Positions 1 through 6,926 of a stretch of DNA of 50,470 nucleotides are shown piece after piece. A program made the translations under genes and the position numbers. Source of the DNA: a virus; the IMG/VR virus record IMGVR_UViG_3300020123_000124, positions 1 through 50,470 of that record; one strand, written 5' to 3'. The notes under the pieces are model-generated. The model made no database searches. It saw only the letters and a list, made by a program, of their open reading frames with translations, and was not told the DNA's origin. Numbering within the stretch: position 1 is the first letter of the stretch; every line of letters starts with the position of its first letter.

Positions 1-127
1 TCTGGCGGGCGTTGGCACCCTCACAGCGACGCTCTCACTTGCCACAGCCCTGACCGAAACGAATACAGGCATAGGCCAGCTTTCAGGTACCCTTGCAGCG
101 AACACCGCCCTGAGTTTGAGTATGGCA
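1..127. repeat. Terminal overlap, copy 1 (identical to 50344-50470)
   Basis: The first 127 bases match the last 127 bases exactly. This length equals a k-mer size commonly used by short-read assemblers, so the duplication is most simply the overlap left when a circular assembly graph is written out linearly. It need not be a physical terminal repeat. The LamG tail-fibre frame stays open through the join, which supports true circularity or circular permutation. Confidence 0.95.
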
Positions 128-412
128 GGTGTTGGGACGCTGGCCGCTCAGATGTCCGCACACGTGATACTCTCGACATCACTCGTTGGGGCGGGTACAC
201 TTTCCGGCGTCTTCTCACTTCGAGTCGCCCTGTCGCTCACCTGTGCCGGAGCTGGCACGTTCATATCCAATCTCACCATCACAGGCACGACCATCCAATT
301 TCTCACGGCGACCTGGGTCACGAGAGACGGGAACGCAACGTGGACGACGAGAGATGAACAGGCGTCGTGGCAAACGCGCGACGAACTAGTAGCAGCATGG
401 AAAGGAAGGTGA
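1..412 (+). CDS. LamG-domain tail fibre, 3' part (continued from 48824)
   Basis: Read in the frame starting at base 2. It carries the last five 20-residue repeat units and then a short non-repetitive C-terminus with three WxTRD-type motifs (TWVTRD, TWTTRD, SWQTRD), and ends at TGA 410-412. No start codon belongs here, because the reading frame enters from the end of the window. The three tryptophan/TRD motifs look like a small terminal repeat of their own and may form the fibre tip. The function is inferred from the N-terminal LamG part. Confidence 0.8.
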   Translation, partial: LAGVGTLTATLSLATALTETNTGIGQLSGTLAANTALSLSMAGVGTLAAQMSAHVILSTSLVGAGTLSGVFSLRVALSLTCAGAGTFISNLTITGTTIQFLTATWVTRDGNATWTTRDEQASWQTRDELVAAWKGR

Positions 413-430
413 CGAGATTAGAGGTCATCC

Positions 431-544
431 ATGTCGGAAAAGAAGGCAATGGCGAGCTGCTCAAAGAAATCACGAATGGGCTTCGTCACGATACGAAAAA
501 ACTTTTTCATGGGAGAGAGTATACCACAGCAGGCAAGGAGGTAA
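431..544 (+). CDS. Possible small basic protein (37 aa)
   Basis: Short frame from ATG 431 to a TAA that touches the ribosome site of the next gene. It is rich in Lys/Arg, with no recognisable domain. A weak AGAGG lies upstream. A competing frame from 367 or 397 would overlap the next gene by about 65 bases. I prefer this non-overlapping frame, but neither is well supported. Confidence 0.3.
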   Translation: MSEKKAMASCSKKSRMGFVTIRKNFFMGESIPQQARR

Positions 545-547
545 CAC

Positions 548-907
548 ATGTCATGGTCGCCTTTGACCGCCGGAGACGGGCGGGCATCACATCACACATT
601 TACGACCGATAGCGGCACGTTTCTCTTGACAGGGGTGGCGAATGGTTCACTAGCGATGCACTTAGAGGACATTAACAACAACTATGCGTTATACATATGT
701 ACGGGGGCCTGGAACATCACGAACGTCGGCTCGGTAGGCCCGCCGGTTGTGGCATCGACGGCAGACTTTACGCCGTCTGCTGCCGATCTCTTACCTGCCA
801 ATCCGCTCGGCAAGCCAGGCCTGTACAAAGCCTACCCGGTCGTGACGCTCGGCACCGGGCCGGTTGCGATGGACAGCCAGTTACTTCAGGTAATAAGTGA
901 GCCATAG
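548..907 (+). CDS. Tail-fibre accessory protein (119 aa)
   Basis: Starts at ATG 548 with AAGGAGG seven bases upstream. The sequence carries a GxFLLTGV...LAMHLEDINNNYALY start and a later ADFTPSAADL...PGLYKAYPVVTL...GPVAMDSQ pattern. These are typical of small beta-sandwich proteins encoded beside tail fibres in actinobacterial siphoviruses. It lies directly after the LamG fibre gene, so a structural tail role is likely. No catalytic motif is visible. Confidence 0.7.
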   Translation: MSWSPLTAGDGRASHHTFTTDSGTFLLTGVANGSLAMHLEDINNNYALYICTGAWNITNVGSVGPPVVASTADFTPSAADLLPANPLGKPGLYKAYPVVTLGTGPVAMDSQLLQVISEP

Positions 908-918
908 AAAGGAGTTCT

Positions 919-1116
919 ATGAAACGATCATTTCTTCTCGCTCTCATAGGTGTCGCCATCATTGTCGTCGTGATCAGTGGAGTGCTCGCCTTCACCCGTG
1001 CGGCACCGACAATCGTTCCAACACCAACACCAACTCATACCCCGACGAGTGTACCAACTGGCACACCGACACACACGCCTACGCCTATCATGACACCTGA
1101 GAACGGGCTAGGCTAA
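919..1116 (+). CDS. Membrane-anchored Pro/Thr-rich protein (65 aa)
   Basis: Starts at ATG 919 after AAAGGAG. Residues 5-27 form one hydrophobic segment (LLALIGVAIIVVVISGVLAF) followed by a Pro/Thr-rich tail with repeated PTPTP/HTPT motifs. This is a small membrane protein with an extended exported or wall-spanning tail. It lies in the lysis region before a two-segment membrane protein and the endolysin, so a lysis-accessory role is possible. No family was recognised. Confidence 0.6.
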   Translation: MKRSFLLALIGVAIIVVVISGVLAFTRAAPTIVPTPTPTHTPTSVPTGTPTHTPTPIMTPENGLG

Positions 1117-1135
1117 CACTGAAAGGAAACATTTT

Positions 1136-1330
1136 ATGTCTCTCTTACTCAAACTCGTTCAACCCCATGCCGTCACCATGTTTATATTAGCTCTTATCTG
1201 TCTCGTCGGGTATGGCTATCCAGGGTATCGAGGACGATCAGAGTCGGGAGGCGGCGGCTTCCTCTGGCTGCTGTGGCTCATCGGTGGGATAATGGCGGTC
1301 GTTGCCTGGATTATACTCGTCTTCGCGTAA
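1136..1330 (+). CDS. Small two-segment membrane protein, holin candidate (64 aa)
   Basis: ATG 1136 follows GAAAGGAAAC. Two hydrophobic segments (about residues 13-28 and 42-63) are separated by a basic, Gly-rich loop (GYRGRSESGGGG). Size, topology and position two genes before the endolysin fit a class II holin. The protein at 2668 is a second candidate. Confidence 0.55.
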   Translation: MSLLLKLVQPHAVTMFILALICLVGYGYPGYRGRSESGGGGFLWLLWLIGGIMAVVAWIILVFA

Positions 1331-1340
1331 AGGAAATCTC

Positions 1341-1547
1341 ATGAAATGCATATGGTGTCGTAAGCGTGAAGCTACACAAGATATGTATTGCGAACAATGT
1401 AACGCTGCGCTGACAGAAGTGCAAAAGGCTTTCATGGCTGATACATTTGAGGCGGCGTGCTGGCGTTTAGCCAAAAGCATCCTTGAATTGAAGAAGGCCA
1501 TTCGAGCAGATTTGCCACGCTGGTTGAAATGGTTGGTAAGCGTATGA
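1341..1547 (+). CDS. Zn-ribbon small protein (68 aa)
   Basis: Starts at ATG 1341 after AAAGGAAATCTC. An N-terminal CxxC...CxxC pair (CIWC, CEQC; residues 3-6 and 20-23) suggests a small zinc ribbon, followed by an amphipathic helical C-terminus rich in Trp/Lys. Its stop overlaps the endolysin start (ATGA), implying translational coupling. The function is unknown. Confidence 0.6.
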   Translation: MKCIWCRKREATQDMYCEQCNAALTEVQKAFMADTFEAACWRLAKSILELKKAIRADLPRWLKWLVSV

Positions 1548-2656
1548 CATTATTTGGTCTAGATTATATAACCGGCCCACCGATTGCCGATATGAAGGCG
1601 GCTGGTGTCTCGTTTGTGTGCCGCTATCTCTCCTTTGTGAATAGCCTGACACAGATCAAGCTGCTGACCCCAGGTGAAGCCAAAGCACTTTCAGGTGCGG
1701 GTATCTCCATCGTGAGCAATTATGAGTGGTATGCGGCGCGAGTAGTCGAAGGCGCAGTTGCAGGTCAGCAGGATGCACAGATCGCGGCAAAACAGCACGC
1801 CGCATGTGGCGGACCACCTGATAGGCCGATCTACTTTAGCGTGGATGCCGATCTCACAGGTTCGCTATGCGCGGAGTATTTTCAGGGCGTCGCATCGGTG
1901 ATAGGCAAGGGTCGCACAGGCGCCTATGGCTCCTATCGGGTCTTGCATGACTTGTTCAACGCGGGACTCATTACCTGGGGATGGCAGACGTATGCATGGT
2001 CGGGAGGCGCATGGGAGCCAAGGGCGCACATCCAGCAATACCTGAATGGTGTTTCAATGTCCGGCCATTCAGTCGATTATGACCGCTCGATCAAGGGCGA
2101 CTTCGGACAGTGGCGAGTAGGAGGTACGTTTATGATTGATCTCTCGACGCCTGGCGTGGGCAACTACTTTACGCAAGGAGCAAATGGGTGGTGGATTTCG
2201 ACACGAACAAAAACATCAACAGGACAGCCGATCTATATCCACGGCGAAATCCTGGCCACGTATCAAACCTTTGGAGGGAATTACTCATGTGGTCTGACAC
2301 ATCTCGGACTTCCTGTGAGTAACGAGATACCGCTTGGCGGTACGCATGGGGCCACGAAACAGCACTTCGAGAACGGGGTACTATTCTATGACCCGGCGCA
2401 TGAATTCGATAGCAGACCAGGAGAGCCAACGTCGGTATCAGTCTATCTGGCGCACATTTACAGCGGGCCGGGAATGGATCCTCTCGTTGCTGAACTGCAA
2501 ACCGAAGTAGGGCAATTACAACAACAGCTTGCAGTGGCTACGCAACCGATAGGCATACCAGCCGAGAAGGTGGCTATTCGATTGGAAGCGATTGGGCTTG
2601 CTTCTCACAATGGGGATGCCGCTATTCAGGCGTTGGTCACACAGCCTATTAGTTAG
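1544..2656 (+). CDS. Endolysin with DUF1906 glycoside-hydrolase-like domain (370 aa)
   Basis: Residues 1-190 match the Rv2525c-like DUF1906 fold. They begin GLDYITGP, carry SVDAD (a conserved acidic strand end) and YGSYRVL, and end with WQTYAW...IQQYLNG...VDYDRS. DUF1906 is a TIM-barrel, glycoside-hydrolase-like domain used by phages and bacteria with single-membrane envelopes. Residues about 200-300 resemble an LGFP-type wall-binding segment (LGLPVSNE, QHFENGVLFYDP). The C-terminus is a short Gln-rich helix. It is predicted to degrade host cell wall at lysis. ATG 1544 is preferred because it overlaps the previous stop (ATGA). ATG 1529 has no ribosome site. Confidence 0.85.
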   Translation: MTLFGLDYITGPPIADMKAAGVSFVCRYLSFVNSLTQIKLLTPGEAKALSGAGISIVSNYEWYAARVVEGAVAGQQDAQIAAKQHAACGGPPDRPIYFSVDADLTGSLCAEYFQGVASVIGKGRTGAYGSYRVLHDLFNAGLITWGWQTYAWSGGAWEPRAHIQQYLNGVSMSGHSVDYDRSIKGDFGQWRVGGTFMIDLSTPGVGNYFTQGANGWWISTRTKTSTGQPIYIHGEILATYQTFGGNYSCGLTHLGLPVSNEIPLGGTHGATKQHFENGVLFYDPAHEFDSRPGEPTSVSVYLAHIYSGPGMDPLVAELQTEVGQLQQQLAVATQPIGIPAEKVAIRLEAIGLASHNGDAAIQALVTQPIS

Positions 2657-2667
2657 GAGGAATTATC

Positions 2668-3195
2668 TTGAATACGAATACGACCCGTCTTATTGACATA
2701 CCATCAACCATCCTGGCCATCCTTCTCATCGTTGGTGGCCTCATCCTCTTGTTCTTTGGCAAGGTGACGTATGTGGAGCTGTCCTTTTTCATCGTGACGG
2801 GCGTGGGACTCGTCGGTGGCGTTGCCGCGCTCAAAGCCCCATCACCAGCTCAGGCGCAACAACTCTCGACGCTTGCAGAGACAGCACAGACGCACGCAGA
2901 CCAGATGAGCGCAACGCAACAACAACTCGGGCAAGTGCAAGAACTGGCGTTACGCGCTGCCAATGGTGTGTCATACCTACAGCAGCAAGGACAAGCTCCT
3001 ATGCAACCACAGGGGATGGTCAATCTTGCAACGATGGCAACGTCAGCACAACCACAACTGCAAACGCAATTCATACAGCCCGTTCCGCAGCCTGTACAAT
3101 ATGTAGACTACGGGAGGCATTTCGGTGATTCACAGGTGATGCCCGCCGCACAGGTCGGCCCGACTCTGCCCTATCCAACCGTGCCAGCGCAGTAG
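2668..3195 (+). CDS. Holin-like membrane protein with coiled tail (175 aa)
   Basis: A TTG start at 2668 is well placed behind AGGAGG (2655-2660). Two membrane segments (about residues 11-31 and 36-56) are followed by a Gln/Ala-rich probable coiled coil (AETAQTHADQMSATQQQL) and a Pro/Gln-rich C-terminus. It lies directly after the endolysin as the last gene of the rightward block, so a holin or lysis-regulator role is likely. The long tail is unusual for a holin. Confidence 0.6.
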   Translation: MNTNTTRLIDIPSTILAILLIVGGLILLFFGKVTYVELSFFIVTGVGLVGGVAALKAPSPAQAQQLSTLAETAQTHADQMSATQQQLGQVQELALRAANGVSYLQQQGQAPMQPQGMVNLATMATSAQPQLQTQFIQPVPQPVQYVDYGRHFGDSQVMPAAQVGPTLPYPTVPAQ

Positions 3196-3200
3196 ACACG

Positions 3201-3228
3201 AAAAAGCCCTGGTGATGAGCCAGGGCTT
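3201..3228 (-). terminator. Terminator between convergent blocks
   Basis: A 9-base-pair perfect stem (AAGCCCTGG/CCAGGGCTT at 3204-3212 and 3220-3228) has a 7-base loop. On the minus strand it runs straight into five T residues, so it is a good intrinsic terminator for the leftward early operon. On the plus strand the T-run is missing, so rightward termination would be weaker. Confidence 0.8.
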
Positions 3229-3250
3229 GGGATGGACGAGGGAGTGCGAG

Positions 3251-3523
3251 CTATTCCATGATCTCTCCATTTTTCTTTGAGAGATAGAGGCAGTACGTAA
3301 ATCCGCCCAATCCATTTGGACGCTTGAACTCGCGGCAATCTCGCCCGATTCCTTGCGTATCGGTGAATGTCCAGTGTTTCACGCCAGCACGATCAGAGAC
3401 GTGTGTATCAGGCGGGAAAGATACATAGACTCCATCAGATCGCAATACTCTATTCTCTGAGCCAATGACGGCCCTGATATTGCCATGCACAAAATCAAAT
3501 CGCTCGATGATCTGTTCGTTCAT
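3251..3523 (-). CDS. Conserved-looking hypothetical protein (90 aa)
   Basis: Last gene of the leftward operon. I place the start at 3523, where AAAGGA sits seven bases upstream. An in-frame ATG at 3529 is too close to it. The mixed alpha/beta protein has a central GIGRDCREF and a C-terminal GGFTYCLYLS strand. No family was recognised. Confidence 0.6.
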   Translation of the reverse strand: MNEQIIERFDFVHGNIRAVIGSENRVLRSDGVYVSFPPDTHVSDRAGVKHWTFTDTQGIGRDCREFKRPNGLGGFTYCLYLSKKNGEIME

Positions 3524-3591
3524 GCTCATTTCCTTTCCTGCCCTCTTGCGGGCTACTCGCTCGGCACTGCGGCGTGTGCGATAACTACTAC

Positions 3592-3948
3592 TTAATTTGC
3601 AAACACTTCGTCAAAATTGGCTAGAAGCAATTTATAGGCGGCCTCATAATCGCCTAACTCGTTTCTTTCGCAGTACAAGACAGCCTTTTTGTAAGCGTCG
3701 AACTGCGCTTGACTGCAATTCTTTGCTCCATGTTGCAAGTGATCGGCGTAACGACGTTCAATCGTGATGTATGCGCCATTCTCGCCAAACGCCTTGAAGC
3801 TGTAGCGTGTCTTGATCGTCGGTTGCGCCGCAAGCCTAATAAGCTGTTGGCGTATCCAGGCCTGCCGATCTTGGCCGTCTTCACTAGCCTTGACGGTCAG
3901 AGCATTGGCGATGTCTTCAGGAACATCGCGAATGAGAATATCAGGCAT
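3592..3948 (-). CDS. Ribbon-helix-helix DNA-binding protein, FitA-like N-terminus (118 aa)
   Basis: Residues 1-40 (MPDILIRDVPEDIANALTVK and the following basic helix) have the beta-strand plus two-helix pattern of FitA/Arc-type ribbon-helix-helix regulators. The remaining 75 residues are helical and not recognised. The gene overlaps the upstream 66-residue gene by 8 bases, and both follow a strong promoter with a nearby palindrome. Autoregulation is therefore likely. The pair could be a toxin-antitoxin-like module or a simple repressor operon. No toxin nuclease motif is visible. Confidence 0.65.
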   Translation of the reverse strand: MPDILIRDVPEDIANALTVKASEDGQDRQAWIRQQLIRLAAQPTIKTRYSFKAFGENGAYITIERRYADHLQHGAKNCSQAQFDAYKKAVLYCERNELGDYEAAYKLLLANFDEVFAN

Positions 3949-4141
3949 TGCTTACCTCTTTCTCGACCACTTGCACACGGCACGCTACTTGTTTGCCATT
4001 ATATTCTACGTAGATGCGATCACTTGCGTACACCTCGAAATCTTCTGGCATATCCTTCTCAGCAACTTCGTGAACAATAACATGAGGCACACGGTTCACT
4101 GGTAGAATGCTTACAAACTGTACAACCTTTGCCTTTGCCAT
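3941..4141 (-). CDS. Small partner of the RHH protein (66 aa)
   Basis: Starts at ATG 4141 behind a spaced AAGGAG. Beta-rich, with an SxLPVNRVPHVIVHEV start and a C-terminal NGKQVACRVQVVEKE strand pair. It is first in a two-gene unit with its own promoter (4198-4226). No family was recognised. The compact size and coupling to a FitA-like protein suggest a regulatory pair. Confidence 0.6.
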   Translation of the reverse strand: MAKAKVVQFVSILPVNRVPHVIVHEVAEKDMPEDFEVYASDRIYVEYNGKQVACRVQVVEKEVSNA

Positions 4142-4170
4142 GTCCGTTTCTCCTTGACTCTTCTCTCATT

Positions 4171-4189
4171 CAGATATCACATATATCTG
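4171..4189. promoter_or_regulatory. Palindromic operator candidate
   Basis: A 7-base inverted repeat (CAGATAT/ATATCTG) with a 5-base spacer lies between the 4198-4226 promoter and the first gene it drives. A second AGATATCT palindrome lies within that promoter's spacer (4210-4217). Shared half-sites across the start region are what a small dimeric repressor, such as the RHH protein, would use. Confidence 0.55.
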
Positions 4190-4197
4190 ATAGAGTA

Positions 4198-4226
4198 AGT
4201 ATATATCGTAGATATCTGTATGTCAA
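4198..4226 (-). promoter_or_regulatory. Leftward promoter TTGACA-17-TATACT
   Basis: On the minus strand TTGACA (4221-4226) is followed after exactly 17 bases by TATACT (4198-4203). It lies in the 131-base gap upstream of the 66-residue and RHH genes and overlaps candidate operator half-sites. Confidence 0.75.
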
Positions 4227-4272
4227 GTGTTTTTGGCACCAAAATAAGCACTTTCAAAATATTCGCAAAAAC

Positions 4273-4677
4273 TCATAATCGGAAGTCATCGTCGGATGCT
4301 CGCAGTTCAACTTTATGCGGCGGCTTGACGACTTGCAAGCCTGTGACGGTTTCAGGGCCGAGTGTGCGCGTGATCTGCTTCCTGTGTCTCATATCGGTAT
4401 CGATCTTCAAGAGCTTGCCTGGTGGCTCCATGTTCAACTGACGCCTGAATGATCTCTGACGAGCACCTAAGACCTGTATCGGGCCTGTCGTTTGTGGCGG
4501 CGGCGAGTTCACAGAGAGATGTGGCGCAGTGTTGATGGTAATCATCTCACGCGCGTGCTGCACTTCCGCTTCAAGCTCGTGGATGCGTTCGAGCAACTCT
4601 GCTGCCGTCGGCTTTTCAGGTGGAAAGATGCTATTCAGGAGGCGCAGGAGTGCGAACCTCACCCATATCAGCCTCAT
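4273..4677 (-). CDS. Hypothetical protein with helical N-terminus (134 aa)
   Basis: Residues 1-45 form a hydrophobic and then acidic amphipathic helix (ELLERIHELEAEVQHARE, a likely short coiled coil). A Pro-rich linker and a basic region follow, and the C-terminus is charged. The start at 4677 overlaps the upstream gene by 47 bases. GTG 4662 is an alternative. No domain was recognised. Confidence 0.5.
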   Translation of the reverse strand: MRLIWVRFALLRLLNSIFPPEKPTAAELLERIHELEAEVQHAREMITINTAPHLSVNSPPPQTTGPIQVLGARQRSFRRQLNMEPPGKLLKIDTDMRHRKQITRTLGPETVTGLQVVKPPHKVELRASDDDFRL

Positions 4678-4921
4678 TGCTGTCTTTCTCTCCGTTCTCT
4701 AACCGTTCATCTCGAAGAAGCACCAGGGCATCGAGTCCCATAGCGTGCATCTTTGTGCCATTCGCCTCTGTGAAAAGCGGTGCTGCTCTCTCGTAGCCTT
4801 GCACATGCCTGGGGTCAGATCCCATCAGGGCAACCATACAGATAGAGTTGAGCTCCAGATCAGTCAGTTGATCTGTGATCATTTTCACGGCTGCATAGAC
4901 GTATGCGGGTATGTCACTCAT
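4631..4921 (-). CDS. Hypothetical protein (96 aa)
   Basis: Starts at ATG 4921, overlapping the preceding gene by 8 bases. A longer upstream frame to 5080 is only read-through of overlapping genes. Mostly helical (VYAAVKMITDQLTDLEL) with an acidic C-terminus. No family was recognised. Confidence 0.55.
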   Translation of the reverse strand: MSDIPAYVYAAVKMITDQLTDLELNSICMVALMGSDPRHVQGYERAAPLFTEANGTKMHAMGLDALVLLRDERLENGEKDSNEADMGEVRTPAPPE

Positions 4922-5105
4922 GCTCTTCCACTTTCTTTCGCCTGGCTTCATCTTGCACGCGCAACTCTTCCAGCAGTCGGTACCGATGCTTTGCGACCCA
5001 CTCGTAAACGTACAAGGCGCTTTCGATGTCGATGTCGATGAACGAGTTATCCACATCAAAGAGGCGCACACGCCGATCAACCTGCACGATGTTTCCTATC
5101 AGCAT
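4914..5105 (-). CDS. Small hypothetical protein (63 aa)
   Basis: ATG 5105 lies seven bases after AAGGAG and overlaps the upstream stop (TGATG). The protein starts with a beta hairpin (IGNIVQVDRRVRLFDVD) and ends in a highly charged helix (RLLEELRVQDEARRKKVEE). The function is unknown. Confidence 0.55.
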   Translation of the reverse strand: MLIGNIVQVDRRVRLFDVDNSFIDIDIESALYVYEWVAKHRYRLLEELRVQDEARRKKVEEHE

Positions 5106-5350
5106 CACGCATCTCCTTTCGCAGCCTCACGCCTGACAGGATGTACTGGTATACAGAGCATACCATCTTGCCACTTGCGACCATAATGATTGCAGAGGAA
5201 GACACACTGAGCCCTGAACTCTCCAATTTGTTGTGCCGACAACCTCAGTTCAATCACGGATACATCAGTCCAGAGATAGAGTGCGCCTTGTTCCTCGTCA
5301 ATACTCCACCGTGTCGGGGCAACTCCATAGCGCGCCAATTCACTGCTCAT
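5105..5350 (-). CDS. Small hypothetical protein (81 aa)
   Basis: ATG 5350 has AAAGGAGG upstream and overlaps the previous stop. Contains a WSIDEEQGALYLWTDVSVIE strand region and two cysteines (CVFLC). No family was recognised. Part of a tightly coupled run of leftward genes. Confidence 0.55.
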   Translation of the reverse strand: MSSELARYGVAPTRWSIDEEQGALYLWTDVSVIELRLSAQQIGEFRAQCVFLCNHYGRKWQDGMLCIPVHPVRREAAKGDA

Positions 5351-5832
5351 CACGCGCCTCCTTTCGGCAGGCGCGTGACTCGTCGAGGTCGTGCTGGTAT
5401 GGGGGAAGGTAGTTCGATGGTTCGCATCTCAAGCGCCTTGATATCAGTTCGTGCCTCCTGTAAGGCATCGTTCAAGGCGGCATTCTGCGCCATGAAGTGC
5501 TCGCTCTCTTGCTGGTAGCGAGTTATAGAATCCCTCTGATTGAGCAGCTTTTCGTGCAGATCATCATTCTCACGGTTGAGTTTGTCGCGCTGTACACGCG
5601 CCTCAGCAAGCTGGGCTGAGATCCTCAAATTCTCCGCGCGTGCTAGACGCAGGTTTTCGACCGCGCCTGTGAGCGTGCTATTCTCCGCGCGTACCGTATC
5701 GAGTGTTGCCGTCACTTCTCTCGCTCCGCGCTCATAGCCCTGGATCTGCCCTGCAATCAGGCCTACGATAGCACTTGTCACGCCGACACCGAGCAGCATG
5801 ACCACGGCAATCGGCCAATAAAAAGTAAGCAT
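5350..5832 (-). CDS. Membrane-anchored coiled-coil protein (160 aa)
   Basis: One N-terminal membrane segment (residues 6-28, PIAVVMLLGVGVTSAIVGLI) is followed by about 100 residues of uninterrupted heptad-like coiled coil (LDTVRAEN, LRLARAENLRI, LNRENDDLHEKL). The C-terminus is basic and Pro-rich (PIPARPRRVTRLP). The topology recalls a spanin or membrane-bound scaffold, but the gene sits in the early operon, so lysis is unlikely. It begins behind GAAAGGAAA. It belongs to the run of membrane proteins at 5350-9915. Confidence 0.6.
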   Translation of the reverse strand: MLTFYWPIAVVMLLGVGVTSAIVGLIAGQIQGYERGAREVTATLDTVRAENSTLTGAVENLRLARAENLRISAQLAEARVQRDKLNRENDDLHEKLLNQRDSITRYQQESEHFMAQNAALNDALQEARTDIKALEMRTIELPSPIPARPRRVTRLPKGGA

Positions 5833-5843
5833 ACGTTTCCTTT

Positions 5844-6056
5844 CTACAATGCTGCAAACAACTTTGCGAGGCCACCAACAAAGAACCAGTAGAGGACAGC
5901 CCCTGCCAGGTTAAAGCCTTGCGTCAGCCATATAGCAATGCCCGACGTGGGCGCGACAAACTTCACGATCACCGCGATTACAATAAGGATGATCAGCCAT
6001 TCGATCAATTTCAATCCCCAGCGTGTCGGTAATACATTTGCAACTCCACTAGCCAT
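5844..6056 (-). CDS. Small two-segment membrane protein (70 aa)
   Basis: ATG 6056 follows AGGAAGGAG by six bases. An upstream in-frame ATG at 6083 lies inside the GIY-YIG gene. Two hydrophobic segments (IEWLIILIVIAVIVKFV and AGAVLYWFFVGGLAKLF) are visible. The function is unknown. Confidence 0.6.
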   Translation of the reverse strand: MASGVANVLPTRWGLKLIEWLIILIVIAVIVKFVAPTSGIAIWLTQGFNLAGAVLYWFFVGGLAKLFAAL

Positions 6057-6057
6057 G

Positions 6058-6573
6058 TCATGCTCCTTCCTGAGCGGCTTCATCGTTCAACAGTTCAACA
6101 CCGCTTTTCAGGTAGGAATGTATCCAGCCTATTTCACGCTCTCTGGGCGAAACGTTATCGTCAACGACTTCTAACGTTAACATCCAAGGCAGCATATCGG
6201 CATCAAGGATGGCTTGTATCCTATCTTGCTTAGGTTTATTCTCACCTGTCATAAGCATGTGTTGCTTGAATCGAAGATAAAGGTTATTGGTAAATCCAAT
6301 GTAAAAAACTTGTCTATCTCGTGGGTCAACTATTCCATAAATCACCGTTGAACCTTTGTGATAGGCCGCTCCCATGTTGGAGCCATCATTGATACGCTTA
6401 TTGTAGCGGTTCGTTTTGCTGCCATCGAATACGAGGTCTAGCTTCTTGATTTTGCGCTGAGGGGTATCTTGAGGTATAGTATTATCCATGCGAGAACTCA
6501 CTTTCTTGCATCGGCTAGGGGTATTCCAAGTACCGCCTAGCACCACAATATCTTTACACTCATTATACCACAT
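6058..6573 (-). CDS. GIY-YIG homing-type endonuclease (171 aa)
   Basis: Residues about 78-100 contain VIYGIVDP followed by VFYIGFTNN, the paired GIY and YIG elements. LRFKQH follows with the conserved Arg, and a downstream Glu-rich helix (PREREIGWIH) carries the likely metal-binding Glu. The single GIY-YIG core has a basic N-terminal extension, as in stand-alone mobile nucleases of phages. It sits between early-operon membrane genes without interrupting either one, so it behaves as a freestanding homing gene and not as an intron. The start could be 6573 or, less likely, 6489. Confidence 0.8.
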   Translation of the reverse strand: MWYNECKDIVVLGGTWNTPSRCKKVSSRMDNTIPQDTPQRKIKKLDLVFDGSKTNRYNKRINDGSNMGAAYHKGSTVIYGIVDPRDRQVFYIGFTNNLYLRFKQHMLMTGENKPKQDRIQAILDADMLPWMLTLEVVDDNVSPREREIGWIHSYLKSGVELLNDEAAQEGA

Positions 6574-6581
6574 AAGTCAAC

Positions 6582-6926
6582 TCACCCCGCCTCAGAAGCC
6601 GCTTCAACAGGTGTTTCTGTTAAAGGAAAATCATAGCCTTCCGTTAAACAATACTCCCACAATTCGTTAACCAAATCACGCCTGACTTCCAACGGCCAGA
6701 CTGTTGTATCAACGTCTTCTACATCGGCAAAGGCTTCAGCAAAGGCTTGAAACTGCTCAGGTGTGCATGTCTCAGCATCACATACCTGTTCCAGTCCTTC
6801 GAGATTGAAGGTCAATCGGTGTAGATCGAGTAACTTGAACCTTCTTTCCTTTTCGTGCTTTGCGGAAGTATTCTGGATATTGCCGTCTGTAGTATCGTCG
6901 CATTTGTTCTGAGACGTAGTTGTCAT
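6582..6926 (-). CDS. Acidic hypothetical protein overlapping its upstream neighbour (114 aa)
   Basis: The C-terminal 75 residues look well structured (HRLTFNLEGLEQVC, PEQFQAFAEAFADVEDVD, RRDLVNELWEYCLTEG). The first part is low-complexity. With the ATG at 6926 it overlaps the 221-residue gene by 149 bases in another frame, which is unusually long. A later non-ATG start (for example TTG near 6823) would shorten the overlap. No family was recognised. Confidence 0.5.
   Translation of the reverse strand: MTTTSQNKCDDTTDGNIQNTSAKHEKERRFKLLDLHRLTFNLEGLEQVCDAETCTPEQFQAFAEAFADVEDVDTTVWPLEVRRDLVNELWEYCLTEGYDFPLTETPVEAASEAG

Noticed and set aside
1-127. Physical direct terminal repeat used for packaging
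   Set aside because: Exactly 127 bases is a standard assembler k-mer, and the repeat lies inside a tail-fibre coding repeat, which is an unlikely place for a packaging terminus.
367-612. 81-residue frame across 367-612
   Set aside because: It overlaps the well-supported gene at 548 by 65 bases and has no ribosome site at 367.
4922-5080. Upstream extension of the 96-residue gene
   Set aside because: The extension is compositionally odd (TRSSTSTSKAPCTF) and overlaps another good gene. ATG 4921 fits the coupled layout.
6058-6573. GIY-YIG gene as part of a group I intron
   Set aside because: Neither neighbour is split, and no flanking exon halves were found.
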